Below, in pieces: positions 15,723 to 24,716 of a stretch of 48,070 bases of DNA; within the stretch, counting starts at the first letter, position 1, and every line of letters begins with the position of its first letter. The translations under genes and the position numbers were made by a program. The notes under the pieces were generated by a model, which did no database searches, was not told the origin of the DNA, and saw nothing but the letters and a program-made list of their open reading frames with translations. This stretch comes from an uncultured Dehalococcoidia bacterium (GTDB lineage Bacteria; Chloroflexota; Dehalococcoidia; Lucifugimonadales; Lucifugimonadaceae), in assembly GCA_913048295.1 (NCBI GenBank), contig CAJWWK010000013.1, positions 1-48,070 of the forward strand, read 5' to 3'.

Positions 15723-17411
15723 TCAACCGTCCCATGCCGCTGGAGCGATGCTGTCGATGTTGGTTTTTACGTCGATCACCGCGGGCTTACCGGCGTTCAG
15801 TGCCTGGTCGAGAGCGCCTTCGAAATCGCGAGGTTTTTTAACCGTGATTCCGAACCCGCCCATCTGCTCGGCCATTGCTGCAAAATCCGTTTCAGTCAAT
15901 TTCCACAGCTCGTCTGATCCGGGCAGGGGACCGCCGTAGTTGCGTTCGTTGAGGCCCCGCTCCTGGTTGAGTGAAGCGTTGTTGTTCACCACGGTTACGG
16001 TGTTCAACCCGTAGCGTACACCAGTGTCCAGTTCCATGAAGTGGTACCAGAGCGCTCCGTCACCAGCGAAGGTAATAACCGGTCGGTCAGGCGCTGCTGC
16101 CTTCGCACCAAACGCCGCCGGGAACGCCCAGCCCAGCGAGCCAGCGCACCTGATGAAAGATTGGTCGGGACTTGTGAAGTCGATCATCGTGCCGGTCCAG
16201 ATACCCGAGTGGCCCGTGTCAGAAAGAAGAATCGCGTCGCTCGGCATGTGATCGCTGAGTTCTTTGCTGAGTCGTTCGGTTCTCATCGGCATGTCGTTAG
16301 AGTTCCACAGGTGATCGACGCTTGCCTTCCAATCGGCAACAAGCTGCTGGGTACGGGCGACCCACGTCGCACGCTGCTTCTCATCGCCCGGTGAGCCAAC
16401 CTCGCTGCTCGCATCGAGCATTTTCTGGAGCCCGGCGCGGACGTCGGACTGTAGGCCAACAGAAATCGGGAAGGAACGACCTAGTTCGGCGGCGTTGATA
16501 TCCATTTGAACGACTCGCGTTCCGGGTCGTGGGAGCTTCCAGTCGTTGGTCACCTGGCCGCCCGTGTGGCTTCCAATGAAGAACACAAGATCGGATTCGG
16601 CCAGCACCTGGTTGGCGCAAGCCCGTGAGTAGGCACCCGGTACGCCAACCGCGAGCGGGTGGTCGGGCGGGAACATGTGTTTCGCGTTCAGCGCGGTGGC
16701 GACAGGGACGTTGAGTCGTTCAGCGAGGGCGATCAGTTCCTTGCTTGCGTCTGAGGCGGTAACACCACCACCGGCAACTATCACCGGTCGTTCCGCTCGA
16801 GAAATTTCGCCCAGCGCGGCGTTTACCGAACTTGAGTCGGGTTCGGGTCGGAACGGTGGCAGGCTGCTGAACTGGCTTTCGATCACGATCTCAAGGTCGG
16901 CTTCCCCTGTTGAAATATTGCCGCCTGCGATTCCTGCAAGATCGAGATGCGCGGGTCCGGGAGTCCCGGTTGTCGCCTCCCGAATCGCCTGCCTCAAATA
17001 CATTGGAAATTGTTCGGTGGTATTCACCTGACTGCTGAACTTGGTAACTGCGTTGAATGGATTCGAGTGGTCGACTTCCTGGTACGCCCACCGGTCCTGC
17101 AGTTCCTGCGGCAATCGTCCTGTAAGGGCGATCACCGGCGAGCTGGCGAGATAGGCGTCCTGCAAGCCAGCGGCCAGGTTGTTTGCACCAACCGACTGCG
17201 CCCCGCAGAACGCAACTGAACGACTCGCCCGGGCATAGCCGTCGGCCATGTAGGCCGCGGGTTTTTCGCTGTGAGCCATCACCCGTGTAATGCCCAGTCG
17301 TTCCATTTCCGGCATGGCATCAGCGACGATCACCGGCATAAAGAAAAAGTGTGAAACGCCATATCCGTGGAGGGTTTCAGCAAGAAATCGAGCGCCGGAC
17401 ATCTTCGGCAT
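15723..17411 (-). CDS. ThDP-dependent acetolactate-synthase-like enzyme (second copy)
   Basis: About 562 residues, three-domain ThDP enzyme. The Pyr domain carries the proton-relay glutamate in MAHSEKPAAYMADGYAR. The central domain includes RPVIVAGGGVTASDAS, and the PP domain has the classic FAGDGALWYHF...VVNNN Mg/ThDP motif. It is only distantly related to the ThDP protein at 5082, so they are not recent duplicates. Many such proteins are annotated as acetolactate synthase but act as benzoylformate, oxalyl-CoA or other 2-oxoacid decarboxylases; no regulatory small subunit is present here. The start is uncertain: ATG 17409-17411 (MPKMSGARFL) is chosen, with TTG 17423 an alternative, both with weak ribosome sites. 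It heads the minus-strand group continuing to the ceramidase-like gene. Confidence 0.85.
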   Translation of the reverse strand: MPKMSGARFLAETLHGYGVSHFFFMPVIVADAMPEMERLGITRVMAHSEKPAAYMADGYARASRSVAFCGAQSVGANNLAAGLQDAYLASSPVIALTGRLPQELQDRWAYQEVDHSNPFNAVTKFSSQVNTTEQFPMYLRQAIREATTGTPGPAHLDLAGIAGGNISTGEADLEIVIESQFSSLPPFRPEPDSSSVNAALGEISRAERPVIVAGGGVTASDASKELIALAERLNVPVATALNAKHMFPPDHPLAVGVPGAYSRACANQVLAESDLVFFIGSHTGGQVTNDWKLPRPGTRVVQMDINAAELGRSFPISVGLQSDVRAGLQKMLDASSEVGSPGDEKQRATWVARTQQLVADWKASVDHLWNSNDMPMRTERLSKELSDHMPSDAILLSDTGHSGIWTGTMIDFTSPDQSFIRCAGSLGWAFPAAFGAKAAAPDRPVITFAGDGALWYHFMELDTGVRYGLNTVTVVNNNASLNQERGLNERNYGGPLPGSDELWKLTETDFAAMAEQMGGFGITVKKPRDFEGALDQALNAGKPAVIDVKTNIDSIAPAAWDG

Positions 17412-17948
17412 AGGTTCAGCCAATCTTCAGAAAATTGGAATACGTGATTTGCGGAGCACTCTACATCAGGAATCACCATCATCGCGGCAGCATCGCCCCA
17501 ACGGACGCCGCGATGGTAATGATTCGCGGTGCAGACGACCTGGCTCTGCTTGAAGATCTCAACGGCAAGGGTCATTCCACGAAGTTTCCCGAAAGTACCT
17601 AAGAAAACTTGATTCTGGTCACGAAGCTACCGGATAACGACTGATCTGGACTTTCCTGTACGTTGCGTGCCGACACAACCCTGCAAACACGGACATTTTC
17701 GTCAACTGTGGCCTGGCTGTGAGCAAATTCGCACCAAAAATACCCCTTGGTGGGGATTCAAATGCAGACGCAACCGACTAGATTGCCTGTTGAGTCGACC
17801 AATCGCATAGTATGGTTTGGCTCATTTTGCTGATTACATACCAGAAAGCGTGATTTTCGTCACGCATGGGCGTACTACCTGCACTGTGATAGCAAAAAAA
17901 CATCTCGGGCGATTTCAGAAAATCGCCGTCGGAACCGTGTAGATAGAG
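17412..17948. promoter_or_regulatory. Divergent intergenic region with two hairpins before the MMPL exporter
   Basis: This 537-base gap separates the second ThDP gene from the exporter. Two perfect inverted repeats lie near the exporter: GCGTGA/TCACGC at 17848-17853 and 17860-17865, and GCGATTT/AAATCGC at 17909-17915 and 17920-17926, the latter ending 22 bases before the exporter ATG. MMPL exporters are often controlled by TetR-type repressors, so one could be an operator; no regulator gene is nearby. A short open frame at about 17440-17600 has no recognisable similarity and is not called. Nothing else was identified. Confidence 0.4.
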
Positions 17949-20408
17949 ATGAAACTTTCTGTAGAGGGAATTGCCAGCTTCAGCGGACGTCGTCCCTGGT
18001 GGACGCTGCTCGGATGGGTACTGGTGCTGGTCGCAGCAGGCGCGTTGTCGAGTACGTTGCTGGAAAGTGCGCTGGATGGGGAGCAGGGACCGACGCAGGA
18101 ACTTGAATTTAAACGTGCCGAGAACCTGATAAATTATCGCTTCGGGCCGCTGGATGGCAACGATCAACAGGGCGCAAGCGAAGGGCCCGAAACATCATCT
18201 GAACTCATTCTGATTGTCGCCGAAGACCTCGGAATCGGCCCGGGCGATCCGGTCTTCGATCAGCATGTAACGGAGTACGGCGATGCACTCGCCGCAGTCC
18301 AGGCTGCAGAGGTGCTCGAAGAAGGCGACCTTCCGATCATGCGAGGCCATTTCCGCGATTATGAGGGGCAGGTTTCGGAAGACGGCACAACTCTGCTTAC
18401 CTCTATTGACGTCTATGAAGATTCAGCGGGTCGGATAGACGCGTTCCTCCAGATTCGCGAGGAATTTAGCAGGGACGGTTTCGAGGTCTACATGCTGGGC
18501 AACGCCAGCGTAAACCAGGTGTTCAGCGAACTTGCAGAAAGCGATCTGGTGACCGGTGAAACTATCGGTGTCGGCATCGCGATAATCATTCTGGCATTGG
18601 TGTTCGGAGCAGTCGTTTCGGCCTTCATTCCGATCATCCTCGCCATTGTCGCTATTTTCCTTGCCATAGGACTGACCTCGATCGTGGGGCAGTTTATGGA
18701 ACTCAACGAGTTCGTTCCAAACATCATCTCCATGATGGGTCTGGCGGTCGGAATCGACTACTCGCTGTTCATCCTCTCACGCTACAAAGAAGAGCGGGAA
18801 AACATGCTTGAAAAACAGCAGGCAATCGAGGCTGCAGGGGGCTCGGCGGGTACGGCCGTGGTATTCAGTGGATTGACCGTGGTGCTGGCCCTGCTCGGCA
18901 TGTTGATCATCCCGGAACGTACATTCCAGGCTTTTGGAATAGGCGCAATTCTCGTTGTGTTTGCAGCAGTCATAACCGCTAGCACGCTGCTCCCGGCGAT
19001 TATCGGAATCCTTGGCGATAAAGTGTCGGCCGTGCGGGCGCCGCTTCCGCTCACGCTGGGCCTCTTCATCCTGGGAGGGGCCGTCCTGACCCTCACCATA
19101 GGTTTTGGAACCGAAATCATCATGGTCTCAGCAGGGGTGATGTTGATACTCACGGTGTTGACACTTGCACGCCGATTCAGCAAATCGAACCGTTCGTTTG
19201 GCCTCGGGAACCCAACGATTTCAGACCCCGATTCTCCGACGGGTTTCTGGAACGCAATCACCGTTTCGGTGATGAAACGCCCGGTCATCAGCATGATCCT
19301 GGCTGCGGGCATCCTGCTGGTGCTTTCTTACTTCTACCTCGATCTGAAAAAGGGCACTAGCGGCATTTCAGTACTGCCCGACGAAGAACCGGTAAAGATC
19401 GGATTCGAACTGCTTGATGCCAAGTTCGGATTCGGTTCAGACGCCCCGGCAATTATCGTGATCGAAGGCGACGTTGGTTCTTCAAATATCGCAGCGGCAA
19501 TCACGAAACTTGAAGGGTTGATCGACGCAGACTCGGGGTTGCAACCACCTGAAGTGCGCATTGAACCAAGTGTGAACCTGGCGAGATTGCAGGCGAAGAT
19601 CCCCGGCGATCCCCAGAAACAGGCCGCGCTGAACACCATCAGACGCCTGAGGGGAGAGCTCATCCCGGAAGCATTCGAAGATGTGCCAGCGGGTTCCTAC
19701 GAAGCGCTGGTGGGAGGCGATACGGCTGAAGTCGTCGATTCGGTAAAAATCACCGATGAGTACCTCCCGATCATATTTGCGGCCGTGCTCAGCCTCAGTT
19801 TCGTGCTGCTACTGTTTGCCTTCCGCTCGATCACGATCTCGATCGCTTCGATCATGATGAACCTGTTGTCGGTGGGCGCATCCTATGGACTGCTGGTGCT
19901 GGTATTCCAGAAAGGGTTCCTGATCGATCTGTTTGGTTTCAAGCAGGTCGACCAGATCGAATTCTGGTTACCCCTGTTCATGTTCAGCATCCTCTTCGGA
20001 CTGTCCATGGACTATCACGTGTTCATGCTCAGCAGGATAAAGGAACGCTATGACGAAACCGGTCTCGCAGCCGAATCCGTAGCCTTCGGCCTCCGAAAAA
20101 CTGCCAGTATCATCACCGGCGCTGCGCTCATCATGGTCGCGGTGTTCGGCGGGTTCGCACTCGGCGACATCGCCTTCTTCCAATCGATGGGATTCGGTCT
20201 TGGGGCAGCAGTGCTGATCGATGCAACGATCGTTCGGTCTGTGCTGGTGCCAAGCGTTCTGCGGATTCTTGGCACAAAGGCCTGGTACTTCCCGAGCTGG
20301 CTCGAATGGCTGCCGAACATCTCAATCGAGGGTCGGAAGCCGACGGCGTCACCGCTTGAGACTGCAAGCCCGGCAACAGGACCTGTGCCGACCGGGGCCG
20401 ACGACTAG
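17949..20408 (+). CDS. MMPL/RND-superfamily transporter
   Basis: An 819-residue exporter with the duplicated MMPL architecture. An N-terminal helix (RPWWTLLGWVLVLVAAGAL) is followed by a periplasmic loop, a bundle of about five helices, a second helix and periplasmic loop, and a second bundle. Each bundle carries the proton-relay GxxxDY motif: GLAVGIDYSLFILSRYKEER near residue 265 and FGLSMDYHVFMLSRIKER in the second half. MMPL proteins use the proton gradient to export lipids, hopanoids or glycolipids. The C-terminus is a short soluble tail rich in proline and alanine. The ATG at 17949 follows a weak AGATAGAG site. Two inverted repeats lie just upstream. The cargo is unknown. Confidence 0.92.
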   Translation: MKLSVEGIASFSGRRPWWTLLGWVLVLVAAGALSSTLLESALDGEQGPTQELEFKRAENLINYRFGPLDGNDQQGASEGPETSSELILIVAEDLGIGPGDPVFDQHVTEYGDALAAVQAAEVLEEGDLPIMRGHFRDYEGQVSEDGTTLLTSIDVYEDSAGRIDAFLQIREEFSRDGFEVYMLGNASVNQVFSELAESDLVTGETIGVGIAIIILALVFGAVVSAFIPIILAIVAIFLAIGLTSIVGQFMELNEFVPNIISMMGLAVGIDYSLFILSRYKEERENMLEKQQAIEAAGGSAGTAVVFSGLTVVLALLGMLIIPERTFQAFGIGAILVVFAAVITASTLLPAIIGILGDKVSAVRAPLPLTLGLFILGGAVLTLTIGFGTEIIMVSAGVMLILTVLTLARRFSKSNRSFGLGNPTISDPDSPTGFWNAITVSVMKRPVISMILAAGILLVLSYFYLDLKKGTSGISVLPDEEPVKIGFELLDAKFGFGSDAPAIIVIEGDVGSSNIAAAITKLEGLIDADSGLQPPEVRIEPSVNLARLQAKIPGDPQKQAALNTIRRLRGELIPEAFEDVPAGSYEALVGGDTAEVVDSVKITDEYLPIIFAAVLSLSFVLLLFAFRSITISIASIMMNLLSVGASYGLLVLVFQKGFLIDLFGFKQVDQIEFWLPLFMFSILFGLSMDYHVFMLSRIKERYDETGLAAESVAFGLRKTASIITGAALIMVAVFGGFALGDIAFFQSMGFGLGAAVLIDATIVRSVLVPSVLRILGTKAWYFPSWLEWLPNISIEGRKPTASPLETASPATGPVPTGADD

Positions 20409-20431
20409 GTCGAACAACTCGAATCCATGTG

Positions 20432-20471
20432 ACCGCCCGCATCCGTTCAGTCGGAGCGGGCGGTTTGCTTT
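20432..20471. terminator. Rho-independent-type terminator between convergent genes
   Basis: ACCGCCCGC (20432-20440) and GCGGGCGGT (20456-20464) form a perfect nine-base GC-rich stem with a 15-base loop, followed by TTGCTTT. It lies 24 bases after the exporter stop and 29 bases beyond the stop of the convergent monooxygenase gene. It fits a forward terminator. Confidence 0.7.
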
Positions 20472-20499
20472 GGCCGACCGCGAGGGCCGACCATCGCAG

Positions 20500-21888
20500 C
20501 TACCCGAACCGTTCGGCGATGTGTCCCGCCACGTATTCGGCGTCTTCGCCAACACCGATGAACTGCGCCGATTTCGCCCCGAACATCCATTGCAAACCCA
20601 TGAAATACAGACCCGCAAAATCCGTCACGCCACGATGTTGGACAGGAAAATTACGCTCGCCTGTCACAGGTAGCCTGATCCAGTCGAAGTCATACTGAAA
20701 CCCCGTCGCCCAGATAATCGTCGAAATACCTGCCTCCACCAGGTTCAGCGAAGCGGGGCTTTCTTCTTTCGGCCAGTTGCCGATCCCCGGGGGCTCGAAC
20801 CCATCATCAGGAGGTACCTGTATCCCATTCTGTTCGACGTACGCGTCGACTATTTGTTTCCACCTGACCGGATACTCATCCACCTTTCGCAGAATCTCGA
20901 GCAGGTCAGTCCGAAACGCCAGTACTTCACCGCCCCCGCCGATCACAGGCCCCAGTAAAATCGCGCCGTCCATTGCCATCTTGCGCAGGTAAATGTCGTG
21001 GCCTCCGGCAGCGCCGCTGGTGTGGGCTGAGGAGCCGAAGCGGGCGGCCTCGACCGACTCAACGTTCTCAATTGTTCTATCGAAGTTACCCATCGTGTAG
21101 TTCCACCACGACGAGTCCCGACCCCGATACCGTCGAGGACGTCGGCCGGCACTGCCCACAGATAAAAACACCCGGCGACCGGAATCGAGAAGTTCTTCTG
21201 CTATCTGTGCCCCGGATTGTCCGGAGCCAACGACAAGCACCGCGCCTTCGGCAAGTGCCGCTTCGTTGCTGTGCTCCGCCGAATGCATCTGGTCAATGGA
21301 ACCCGGAATCCCCGGACTGAACGAAGGAATCTTCGGTATGCCGAACGCACCGGTCGCAACCACAACGCATCGAGCCGCCACCTCTTCACCGTTCGTCGTA
21401 GAAAGCACATATTGGTCTCCGTCACAGGCGAGCGACGTAATTTCCGCGCCGGTCCGCACGGGGGCGCTGAAACTCCGGGCGTAGTTGCGCAGATATTCGA
21501 TCGTCTCGTTTTTCGACAGGTATCCGCCGGGGTCGGTTCCGGTGTAGTGGAACCCCGGCAACCGGACCGCCCAGTTCGGGTTCACGAGGTGGAATTCGTC
21601 CCACCGTTCGGTGATCCAGGTATTGGCGATCTCGCCCCGCTCCAGAATGACGTGCTCGATGCCAAGCTTGCCGAGAAAATAACTTGTAGCCAGCCCGGCG
21701 GATCCGGCACCAATGACCACAACGTTAAGCGACTCACGAGCTCCGGTCCTCGACACTGGATTGAGCTTCCCTTTTTCTGATTTTCGTACGCCCGCCAGAC
21801 GCCCGATTTCGTTGAGCCTACCGGTGAGACGCCCCATGGGGCTACCGCTCCGGGACGAAATTGCAACATCAATTTCTCCCGCGTTCAT
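20500..21888 (-). CDS. FAD/NAD(P)-dependent flavin monooxygenase-like protein (CzcO/FMO type)
   Basis: A 462-residue two-dinucleotide-domain flavoprotein. The FAD-binding GxGxxG is VVVIGAGSAGLATSYFLG at about residue 57. The second Rossmann motif for NAD(P)H is VLVVGSGQSGAQIAEEL. The segment WDEFHLVNPNWAVRLPG and the closing IIWATGFQYDFDW are typical of class B-like FMO/CzcO proteins. It has about 50 residues before the FAD motif, so the true start may be later than ATG 21886-21888. These enzymes insert oxygen into S, N or carbonyl substrates, or act as simple oxidoreductases. Expansion of flavin monooxygenases is a reported feature of SAR202 bacteria. It diverges from the galactonate-dehydratase-like gene at 21986. 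Confidence 0.83.
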   Translation of the reverse strand: MNAGEIDVAISSRSGSPMGRLTGRLNEIGRLAGVRKSEKGKLNPVSRTGARESLNVVVIGAGSAGLATSYFLGKLGIEHVILERGEIANTWITERWDEFHLVNPNWAVRLPGFHYTGTDPGGYLSKNETIEYLRNYARSFSAPVRTGAEITSLACDGDQYVLSTTNGEEVAARCVVVATGAFGIPKIPSFSPGIPGSIDQMHSAEHSNEAALAEGAVLVVGSGQSGAQIAEELLDSGRRVFLSVGSAGRRPRRYRGRDSSWWNYTMGNFDRTIENVESVEAARFGSSAHTSGAAGGHDIYLRKMAMDGAILLGPVIGGGGEVLAFRTDLLEILRKVDEYPVRWKQIVDAYVEQNGIQVPPDDGFEPPGIGNWPKEESPASLNLVEAGISTIIWATGFQYDFDWIRLPVTGERNFPVQHRGVTDFAGLYFMGLQWMFGAKSAQFIGVGEDAEYVAGHIAERFG

Positions 21889-21985
21889 TCCCGAATCGCC
21901 CTTGTGGCCCTTCTGAAATGCGCTGAAAATACACCCGCATTCGGCATCTTTCCATTCAGCTGCAGGTCAGGTTCAACTCCCCCTC

Positions 21986-23140
21986 ATGAAGATCACAAAA
22001 GTCACTCCCTGGTTGTTGCACGCAAGGGCCGCCTACTACTTCGGTCGCCCGGGCGAGTACATATTTGTTGAAGTGAAGACCGACGAGGGCATTACCGGTT
22101 GGGGAGAAGTGACCACTACGCACCCGGTGGCCAACCGGGCAGTCTGCGCCATTCTCCGGGAACTGGGACCCATGATCGAAGGCGACGACCCGATCCAGAT
22201 CGAGAAAATCTGGAACAAGATCTTCCGAAGATTCACCTACATGGGATCGCGGGGTGCATCGACCAACGCCATCAGTGGTATCGACATTGCGCTGTGGGAC
22301 ATCCGTGGCAAAGCTCTTAACCAACCGATCTACAACCTGCTCGGCGGCGCGGTCAGGGACAGCATCGAACTGTACACACACCCCGACCCTAACATCGGGC
22401 CCGATGAAGCCCGCAAACAGGGCAAAGAGATAGCCGATTCGGGCCACAAGGCGTTGAAATTCGATCCCTACCCATCAATGGCTGAGGAGCAAAACGGCTA
22501 TCTCAGCGGGAAGATGGACGCCCGCGGCGAAGCTGAAGGAAACGAAATCACCGCCGCTTTTCGCGAGGGCGCAGGACCCGACATGGAACTGCTGATCGAC
22601 GCGCATGGCAGGTTTGACGTACCGACCGCGGTCCGCCTATCACGGAGCGTCAGCAGCTCGAACATCCACTGGTGGGAAGAGCCGGTGCCGGTCGAAAGCA
22701 CCCATGCCCTTAAAAATGTCAGGGCCCAGATAGAACTCCCGATCAGCGTGGGCGAACGCCTGCACACCCGCTGGGAATTCGTCGCCGTCCTCGAACAGGA
22801 CCTCACCGATTTCCTGATGCCCGATGTCACCTGGACAGGCGGTATCTCTGAACTGAAGAAAATCTCGACGATGGCCGAGGCATACTACGTGCCGATCTCG
22901 CCACACGATGCCAGCGGGCCGATCAACGTGCTCGCCGGCGCACATGTCATGATGAGTGTCCCCAACTTCTACAAGCTCGAGACCGCGCGCCACCGGCTCG
23001 ATGCCTACGACGTCTTTATCGAAACCCCCATCGATGTGCGAGAGGGCAGCCTGCACGTCCCCGACGCCCCCGGACTGGGGATCGAGATCAACATGGACTT
23101 CCTCAGGGCCAACGCCGACGAGAATTACCGAGGAGACTAG
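21986..23140 (+). CDS. Mandelate racemase/enolase-superfamily dehydratase, galactonate-dehydratase-like
   Basis: A 384-residue enolase-superfamily protein with capping domain and TIM barrel. The metal ligands are the Asp of LIDAHGRFD, the Glu of WWEEPVP and the Glu of SVGERLH. The histidine in IDAHGR and the one in ISPHDASGP are placed like the acid/base pair of D-galactonate dehydratases. The dehydration product of such enzymes is a 2-keto-3-deoxy acid. The ATG at 21986 has little ribosome-site complementarity, but the MKITKVTPW start matches homologues. It is followed after 225 bases by a second enolase of a different subgroup, with a dispersed repeat between them, so one long transcript is possible but not shown. 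Confidence 0.85.
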   Translation: MKITKVTPWLLHARAAYYFGRPGEYIFVEVKTDEGITGWGEVTTTHPVANRAVCAILRELGPMIEGDDPIQIEKIWNKIFRRFTYMGSRGASTNAISGIDIALWDIRGKALNQPIYNLLGGAVRDSIELYTHPDPNIGPDEARKQGKEIADSGHKALKFDPYPSMAEEQNGYLSGKMDARGEAEGNEITAAFREGAGPDMELLIDAHGRFDVPTAVRLSRSVSSSNIHWWEEPVPVESTHALKNVRAQIELPISVGERLHTRWEFVAVLEQDLTDFLMPDVTWTGGISELKKISTMAEAYYVPISPHDASGPINVLAGAHVMMSVPNFYKLETARHRLDAYDVFIETPIDVREGSLHVPDAPGLGIEINMDFLRANADENYRGD

Positions 23141-23149
23141 CCGGAGTGC

Positions 23150-23359
23150 GCCCCGTACGCCCGGAGCCTTGCGCGTCTCCCCCTCCTTCGGGAGGGGTTA
23201 GGGGAGGGTGGATTGCAGCCGCGACCAAGCAGGAATGTGCGCCCGGAGCAAAACGACGACGCCCGGAACGAACGCCTGGGTTATCCTGCTCGCCTACAGG
23301 CTCTGGCGTGCCCCGCGGAGCTTCCTGCGCGACCTAGTCGTCCGATGACGCCCGGAGCA
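23150..23359. repeat. Dispersed GC-rich intergenic repeat, copy A
   Basis: The core at 23180-23197 is CCCCTCC, a TTCG loop and GGAGGGG, a perfect hairpin closed by the stable C(UUCG)G tetraloop. It is followed by GGGGAGGGTGGATTGC, then GCGACCAAG and several copies of GCCCGGAGC or close variants at about 23159, 23240 and 23351. The same ordered blocks recur at 43670-43745 with base changes. The last GCCCGGAGC lies just before the following enolase start and may supply its GGAG ribosome site. This is REP- or MITE-like, but no coding capacity or terminal repeats were identified. Confidence 0.65.
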
Positions 23360-23365
23360 AATCAC

Positions 23366-24544
23366 ATGAACATCAGGTCAGTTAAAGCCATAGAAGTCGA
23401 CGTATCGCCCCAGATTAACACCCGGCCGCGGGTTCCGAAAATCGAAACCGATGGCTTCGTCAGCCCGATGCAGCGTTACCCCGAACTCAAACGTTCCGAC
23501 TGGGGCAATCCGTGGAAACGGACGGCATGTGTGGTCACCGCGGACGATGGCACTTGGGGCTTCGGCCTGACACTCCACAGCGGGGTGACCGTGCCGCTCA
23601 TCAACGATCATCTCGGACCGCTGATCGAGGGTGCGAACTGCATGGCCACTGAGCGGCTTTGGGACCTGATGCAGAAGGCCGTTTCGCCATACGGGGCCGG
23701 CGGGGTGACCAGCTTCGCCATAAGCGCGGTCGACAACGCCCTGTGGGATCTGAAAGGGAAACTACTCGGCGTACCAGTTTACGAACTGATCGGTGGTCCG
23801 CAGAAAGAGAAAATCTTCTGCTACGCCAGCAATACAGATATCTCGTACCGCACGGAAAACTCCATTGAGTGGTTCCTCGAGCTTGGCTTCAAAGCGGTCA
23901 AACTTTTTCTGCGAGAAGGACCCGACGCCGGGCTCGCTGGAATCAACCGCAGCGAAGAGTTGGTCGCCGGAACCCGGGAGCAGGTGGGTGATGACATCGA
24001 GATTGCAGTCGATGGCTGGATGTCGCTGAACACCGACTATACGGTGCGTCTTTCCGAGGCACTCCGCCCGTACCGGATCAAGTGGCTTGAGGACTACATG
24101 CTGCCCGATGACATGGACAGCTACTTTAATCTACGCCAGCGTATTCCCTATCAGACGCTCGCCACCGGAGAGCACTGGTACGGAATTCACCCGTTCGCGC
24201 TCGCAGCGAGCCACGGCCTCGTAGATATCTTCCAGCCAGATCTCCAGTGGGTGGGTGGAATGACCGCAGGTATCAAGATCTGCCATCTGGCGGAGGCATA
24301 CGGACTCACCGTGATCCCGCATGCCAGCACGAACTACCCGTACGGCCAGCACCTCGCCTACGCGATGCCGGCCGTAATGTGGGCCGAACGGTCTGAGGGG
24401 GTATCGCCACCCGGAGTCCCGCTGGAAGAAATGGTCGTGCTTCCGGGGACGCCGGTCATCAAGGACGGCTACCTGAAACCCTCTGATGCGCCCGGCTTCG
24501 GATTCGAGTTCGACCTTGACTGGGTAGAGAGCAAAGCTATTTAG
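23366..24544 (+). CDS. Enolase-superfamily dehydratase, L-rhamnonate-dehydratase-like
   Basis: A 392-residue enolase-superfamily protein. Metal ligands are the Asp of AVDGWMSLNTDY, the Glu of KWLEDYMLPDD and the Glu of ATGEHWYG. QPDLQWVGGMTAG and the catalytic His of VIPHASTNYP follow. The DGWMS, WLEDYxxPDD and PHASS-like motifs are those of the L-rhamnonate dehydratase subgroup, which gives 2-keto-3-deoxy-L-rhamnonate. The preceding long open frame has no ribosome site before 23366, where GGAG lies about 10 bases upstream. With an FAH-family enzyme and several SDRs in the window, a non-phosphorylative rhamnose-type pathway is conceivable. Related sugar acids such as lyxonate or mannonate are alternatives. 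Confidence 0.82.
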   Translation: MNIRSVKAIEVDVSPQINTRPRVPKIETDGFVSPMQRYPELKRSDWGNPWKRTACVVTADDGTWGFGLTLHSGVTVPLINDHLGPLIEGANCMATERLWDLMQKAVSPYGAGGVTSFAISAVDNALWDLKGKLLGVPVYELIGGPQKEKIFCYASNTDISYRTENSIEWFLELGFKAVKLFLREGPDAGLAGINRSEELVAGTREQVGDDIEIAVDGWMSLNTDYTVRLSEALRPYRIKWLEDYMLPDDMDSYFNLRQRIPYQTLATGEHWYGIHPFALAASHGLVDIFQPDLQWVGGMTAGIKICHLAEAYGLTVIPHASTNYPYGQHLAYAMPAVMWAERSEGVSPPGVPLEEMVVLPGTPVIKDGYLKPSDAPGFGFEFDLDWVESKAI

Positions 24545-24587
24545 ACCGAAGCGATCTCTTTGAGCTCCGGGCATCGTCTCACGACTT

Positions 24588-24601
24588 GCCAGAAGACTGG
24601 C
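24588..24601 (+). terminator. Short hairpin after the rhamnonate-dehydratase-like gene
   Basis: GCCAG (24588-24592) and CTGGC (24597-24601) with an AAGA loop lie 44 bases past the stop, flanked by ACTTGC and GCAAGT that extend the pairing imperfectly. No T tract follows. A weak terminator is possible. The rest of the 172-base gap to the MFS gene shows nothing else definite. Confidence 0.3.
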
Positions 24602-24716
24602 GTAAGCAAGTTGCCGCGACTTCTCCCGAAGTCAATACTCATTCACCTCGGGGCGGGAGTAGTATGGCGCCGATGTCCAACCTGAACGCTTCCGTAGCAC
24701 GCCTTTCTGCCGCTCT

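Noticed and set aside
17440-17600. Short plus-strand frame upstream of the MMPL exporter reading TDAAMVMIRGADDLALLEDL
   Set aside because: About 55 residues, with no ribosome site and no recognisable similarity; left as intergenic.
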